Part shown: positions 23,081-26,134 of the stretch, one piece after another
How the letters are laid out: each line of letters begins with the position of its first letter
How positions within the stretch are numbered: the stretch's first letter is position 1
From: RGIG1959 sp964564305
GTDB taxonomy: Bacteria; Bacillota; Clostridia; Oscillospirales; Acutalibacteraceae
NCBI GenBank assembly: GCA_964564305.1
Contig: CAZMAM010000023.1
Coordinates: 1 to 26,134 of the forward strand
Length of the DNA stretch: 26,134 bases
Direction: 5' to 3'
Made by a program: the position numbers and the translations under genes
Notes under the pieces: generated by a model
The model's input: only the letters and a program-made list of their open reading frames with translations
Databases searched by the model: none
What the model was told of the DNA's origin: nothing

Positions 23081-24349
23081 ATGGGAATCCGCCGATATCA
23101 CATCATCAAGCCGATAACGGCTGTTTTGCTTTCCGTGTTATTGCTGATCGGCTGTTTTGCGCTGCCGACGGCGTCTGTTCCTGTCCGTGCGCAGACGGTT
23201 GAGGATTTGCGCGAGGAACAGCAGCAGTTGGAAGCGCGTCAGAAGGAACTCGCCGCTCAGCGGGATTCCGCCGCGCAGACGCTGGAGGACCAGGAAGCGC
23301 AAAAAGCGCTGCTTCAGGAGCAAATTCAGGTAAAAGAACAGGAAATTGCGGTCAATCAGCAGTTAGTGGATCAGCTAGATGCGCAAATCAACGCGAAAAA
23401 TTACGAAATTGCGCAAAAGGAGCAGGCCATCGGCGAAAAGGAAGCCGCGATTTCCGATCAATTTGAAAATTTGCGCGTCCGGCTGCGCGCCGTTTCCAAG
23501 AGCGGCGCGCTGAGCAACAATCTGCAGATGCTGATGAGCGCGGAAAACTTTTACGATTATCTGGTGATGTCCAAGGCGGTGGAATTGGCGAGCGAAAACG
23601 ACCAGGCGCTGATGAACGCGATGGAGAAAGAGCTTCAGGTTATTCAGAACGATAAAGATTCGCTGGAAGAGGACAAGCGGGAATTAGATAAGCAGCGCGA
23701 ACCGGTGATTCAGGTACAAAACGATTTAAATGTCAAAAAGCAGGAATTGGATTCTCTGTACAGCGAAATCAATGTGATTACCGACCAGCTCAACCGCGAT
23801 CTCGAGCATTATAACGCGGAAATCGCTGCCGCCGAAGCGGCGGAAGCCGAAGTTCAGCGGCAAATTGATGAACTTATCCATTCGTCCGTCGGCAGCGGAC
23901 AGACTTTTCTGAGCGGAACCATGTACTGGCCCGCGCCGGCCTGCACCATCATTACCAGTACCTTTAAGTACCGCTGGGGCAGGCACCACAACGGCATCGA
24001 CATTGCCGGGAGCGGTTGTTACGGCACCCCGATTGTCGCCGCGGCGGACGGCGTGGTGGCTTTGGCGCAATACGGGTATTCCGGCGGGTACGGCAATTAT
24101 ATTATTCTCGATCACGGATTAGATGGCGCCGGGCAGCGGATTATGACCCTTTACGGGCACAGTTCGCAGCTGCTGGTCAGCGTGGGTCAGGCGGTGACCG
24201 CCGGGCAGACCATCGCGCTGGTGGGGGCAAGCGGAAACGTGACCGGCCCGCATCTGCATTTTGAGGTTCGGGTCAATGGAACACCGGTGGATCCTCTGAG
24301 CAACGGTTATCTTTCCACCGGCGGCGTGAGCGTGAACGAATCTCTATAA
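23081..24349 (+). CDS. Coiled-coil M23 peptidase, paralogue of the preceding gene
   Basis: This is a second putative secreted murein endopeptidase. From ATG 23081 it has 422 residues: a signal peptide (ITAVLLSVLLLIGCFAL, cleavage near the ASVPVRAQ segment), a coiled coil (about 40-255), a short linker without the acidic low-complexity stretch, and an M23 domain. His303 and Asp307 in HNGID, His360 in LYGHSS and His393 in HLHFEV are intact. The coiled coils align closely with the preceding protein (for example VKEQEIAVNQQLV against VKSQQIAVNQQMV), indicating tandem duplication. The start is chosen because GGAG-AAGG precedes ATG 23081; the frame continues upstream to 22976 without a binding site. 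Confidence 0.92.
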   Translation: MGIRRYHIIKPITAVLLSVLLLIGCFALPTASVPVRAQTVEDLREEQQQLEARQKELAAQRDSAAQTLEDQEAQKALLQEQIQVKEQEIAVNQQLVDQLDAQINAKNYEIAQKEQAIGEKEAAISDQFENLRVRLRAVSKSGALSNNLQMLMSAENFYDYLVMSKAVELASENDQALMNAMEKELQVIQNDKDSLEEDKRELDKQREPVIQVQNDLNVKKQELDSLYSEINVITDQLNRDLEHYNAEIAAAEAAEAEVQRQIDELIHSSVGSGQTFLSGTMYWPAPACTIITSTFKYRWGRHHNGIDIAGSGCYGTPIVAAADGVVALAQYGYSGGYGNYIILDHGLDGAGQRIMTLYGHSSQLLVSVGQAVTAGQTIALVGASGNVTGPHLHFEVRVNGTPVDPLSNGYLSTGGVSVNESL

Positions 24350-24410
24350 GGCAACAATTATGCGGCCGACTGAAACGGTCTTGCGGCGGTATGGGAAAAC
24401 ACACGGTGAA

Positions 24411-24457
24411 AAGCGCCTCCGGAAAGAAGATTTTGCTCTCTTTCCGGGGGCTTTTTG
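24411..24457 (+). terminator. Strong intrinsic terminator between M23 gene and nnr
   Basis: The arms CCTCCGGAAAGA (24416-24427) and TCTTTCCGGGGG (24439-24450) pair over 12 bp with one G-U, extended by a further G-C pair. CTTTTT follows. It ends the ftsEX-peptidase transcript. It stops only 24 bases before the nnr start, so it could also act as an attenuator for nnr. Confidence 0.85.
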
Positions 24458-24480
24458 AACCGGCAGAAAGGGGCGGTTCG

Positions 24481-26022
24481 GTGCAAACGGTAACGGCGGA
24501 GAATATGCGGCGCTTGGAAGCGGCGGTGATGAAAGAAGGGGTGACAGAATCTTCTCTTATGGAAAACGCCGGTGCGGCGGCCGCGCGGGAAATCGGGGTG
24601 CGTTATCAGATGAAAGGGCGCTCCGTCGCGATACTTTGCGGCGGAGGAAACAACGGCGGAGACGGTTATGTGACGGCGCGTCTGCTTTCGCTGCGCGGCG
24701 CGAAAGTGACAGTTATCACCGCTGCGGAGCCGCAGACTCCATCGGCCAAACGGGCTGCGGAATTGGCCGATGACGGGCAGGCTCAGTTTCTCTCCCTGTC
24801 TGCGGAACCGTATTTGGCGGCGGCGTGCGTCAGGCAGGCGTCGCTGATTGTGGACGGCGTGTACGGGATTGGTTTTCACGGAAAACTGCCCGACGGGATT
24901 CGCTCGCTTTTTCGCGTGATTAATGCGCTCGATATTCCCGTGGTGGCGCTCGATGTGCCCAGTGGGATGCACGCCGATACGGGTCAGGCCGACGGGGATA
25001 CGCTGAAAGCCGATCTGACGGTTACCTTTACTGCCGCCAAACCCGGGTTTACCGTACCGGCTGCCCGGACGCTCATCGGCGAACTCAAAGTGGTTTCCGT
25101 CGGCATCGATGCGCGGCTGACCGCCATGTATGCTGCCCATGTGGAAGAAATCATCCCCGATGCGGTGCAGGCGTGTTTCCCGCGCCGTGCCGCGGACAGT
25201 CATAAAGGCAATTATGGCCGGCTGCTTTGTTTTGCCGGGAGCGAGGGAATGGCCGGCGCCGCCATCATGGCGGGAACGGCTGCGCTGCGCTGCGGATTGG
25301 GCCTTTTGGAGATGGCGGTTTCGCGTTCGCTTTATGCGATTATGGCGGGTTCAATGCCGCAGGCGGTGTTTACGCTGCTGCCCAGGGATGAAGAGGGAGG
25401 CTTGGCCCCCGAGGCTGGGCAGTTGCTGATTTCGCGCGCGAACCGGGCGAGCGCGGCGCTTATCGGCTGCGGGTTGTCCTGCGCGGAGGCCACCGCCGGG
25501 GTTATCCTTGCTTTGCTGAAAAATCTTTCGGTTCCCGCGGTGGCGGACGCGGACGGATTAAATATTCTGGCACAACACCCCGAGGCTTGGAATGAAATTT
25601 CCGCTCCGCTGGTGATTACGCCCCATCCCGGTGAAATGGCGCGCCTGACCGGGCTGACCGTTGAGGACATTCAGGCAGACCGCGTGGGTGCCGCCAGACG
25701 CTTTGCCGCGGAAAAGGGGGTAACGGTGGTGCTGAAAGGGTACCGCACGGTGGTGGCGTCCCCCGACGGGCAAGCTATGATCAACCCCACCGGATGCCCA
25801 GGTATGGCGACCGGAGGCAGCGGGGATGTGCTCGCGGGCATGATCGCCTCGTTTCTGGCACAGGGTCAAAGCCCGATGCAGGCGGCCATGTGCGGGGTGT
25901 ATCTGCACGGCGCCGCCGGAGAAATCGCCGCCGAAGCCTTATCGCAAATTTCCATGCTGCCGACCGATATCATTGAAGCGCTGCCCAAACTCTTTGCCGA
26001 AATCGAGAACAGGCAAAAGTAA
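24481..26022 (+). CDS. nnr: Bifunctional NAD(P)H-hydrate epimerase/ADP-dependent dehydratase Nnr
   Basis: Nnr repairs damaged NAD(P)H hydrates: the N-terminal domain epimerises R- to S-NAD(P)HX and the C-terminal domain dehydrates S-NAD(P)HX using ADP. The 513-residue protein has a YjeF_N epimerase (about 1-210) with CGGGNNGGDGYV, DGVYGIGFHG and LDVPSGM. The C-terminal ribokinase-like domain (about 235-510) has KGNYGRLL, DADGLN, ITPHPGEMARL and GCPGMATGGSGDVLAG. GTG at 24481 is chosen because AAAGGGG lies 7 bases upstream; the frame continues to ATG 24391 but that crosses the terminator hairpin. It stands alone on the plus strand after the peptidase genes. Confidence 0.96.
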   Translation: MQTVTAENMRRLEAAVMKEGVTESSLMENAGAAAAREIGVRYQMKGRSVAILCGGGNNGGDGYVTARLLSLRGAKVTVITAAEPQTPSAKRAAELADDGQAQFLSLSAEPYLAAACVRQASLIVDGVYGIGFHGKLPDGIRSLFRVINALDIPVVALDVPSGMHADTGQADGDTLKADLTVTFTAAKPGFTVPAARTLIGELKVVSVGIDARLTAMYAAHVEEIIPDAVQACFPRRAADSHKGNYGRLLCFAGSEGMAGAAIMAGTAALRCGLGLLEMAVSRSLYAIMAGSMPQAVFTLLPRDEEGGLAPEAGQLLISRANRASAALIGCGLSCAEATAGVILALLKNLSVPAVADADGLNILAQHPEAWNEISAPLVITPHPGEMARLTGLTVEDIQADRVGAARRFAAEKGVTVVLKGYRTVVASPDGQAMINPTGCPGMATGGSGDVLAGMIASFLAQGQSPMQAAMCGVYLHGAAGEIAAEALSQISMLPTDIIEALPKLFAEIENRQK

Positions 26023-26083
26023 CCCGAACGGATCCGAAATATTATTGGCTATTCAGTACAAAATGATATTAAAAAAGTAAAGG

Positions 26084-26103
26084 GAGCCTCTAATTAATAG
26101 GCT
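26084..26103 (-). terminator. Possible terminator of an incoming minus-strand gene
   Basis: AGCCT and AGGCT form a 5-bp stem with an AT-rich 9-base loop. On the minus strand CCCTTTACTTTTTT follows. The hairpin begins right after the stop of the possible partial gene at the window edge. Confidence 0.45.
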
Positions 26104-26134
26104 TCAGCCATATTTTTGCAGTTCCATCTTTTTT
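26104..26134 (-). CDS. Possible C-terminal end of a minus-strand gene, truncated by the window
   Basis: An open minus-strand frame enters from the right edge and ends at TGA (26104-26106), reading KKMELQKYG. A T-rich hairpin follows, which is why I suspect a real gene end. Nine residues are too few to name a family. Confidence 0.25.
   Translation of the reverse strand, partial: KKMELQKYG

Noticed and set aside
24391..24480. Upstream ATG start for nnr at 24391
   Set aside because: The extension would be translated through a strong terminator hairpin and has no binding site. The GTG at 24481 has both a binding site and the family start.

Overview
The window is an ordinary chromosomal stretch of an anaerobic Gram-positive bacterium. 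It most likely belongs to Bacillota, class Clostridia, in an Oscillospiraceae/Ruminococcaceae-like lineage. The signs are moderately high GC, purine-rich Shine-Dalgarno sites and many GTG or TTG starts. Gene content agrees: a small rubredoxin, a pyruvate kinase with the extra C-terminal PEP-utilizer-like domain, a CdaR/PucR-type regulator, and FtsEX with coiled-coil M23 peptidases. The assignment to a lineage is inference. No phage, insertion sequence, CRISPR array or rRNA was found.

Layout. Positions 1-287 hold no recognisable gene. A carboxymuconolactone-decarboxylase/cupin fusion follows (288-1043, +). A minus-strand block runs from about 6740 down to 1305. In transcription order it holds a DtxR-family metal regulator, a rubredoxin, a Sir2 deacetylase with a lipoprotein, a tRNA-Pro(GGG) with its own promoter and terminator, an 8-TM membrane protein with a disordered tail, and the MgtE magnesium transporter. 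Divergent from the DtxR gene, NADP-isocitrate dehydrogenase (7095-8297, +) has a strong promoter. It is followed by a divergent type IIA topoisomerase pair (subunit B 8489-10474, subunit A 11149-13401) with a GNAT acetyltransferase between the subunits. Pyruvate kinase (13500-15263) is on the minus strand. Then, on the plus strand, truB overlaps a RibF-HAD fusion gene. A CdaR/PucR-type regulator precedes ftsE-ftsX and two tandem paralogous coiled-coil M23 endopeptidases, and the bifunctional NAD(P)H-hydrate repair enzyme Nnr closes the window.

How the genes work together. ftsE, ftsX and the first M23 gene overlap and form a clear operon for septal or cell-wall hydrolysis. FtsEX would gate one or both of the downstream M23 enzymes. 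truB-ribF is a common bacterial pair, but here ribF carries an in-frame HAD phosphatase domain with a complete catalytic motif set. The topoisomerase pair lacks a GyrA box and looks like an accessory topoisomerase IV-type enzyme.

The most interesting unexplained structure is a family of four intergenic elements of about 150-163 bp (1061-1218, 10534-10686, 15300-15460, 18232-18394). They have short terminal inverted repeats that co-vary between copies and an internal hairpin that also co-varies. At least two copies sit between a predicted promoter and its gene, so they are probably transcribed as leader RNA. I read them as a MITE-like or structured-RNA repeat that I cannot match to a named family. 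The second candidate of note is the RibF-HAD fusion.
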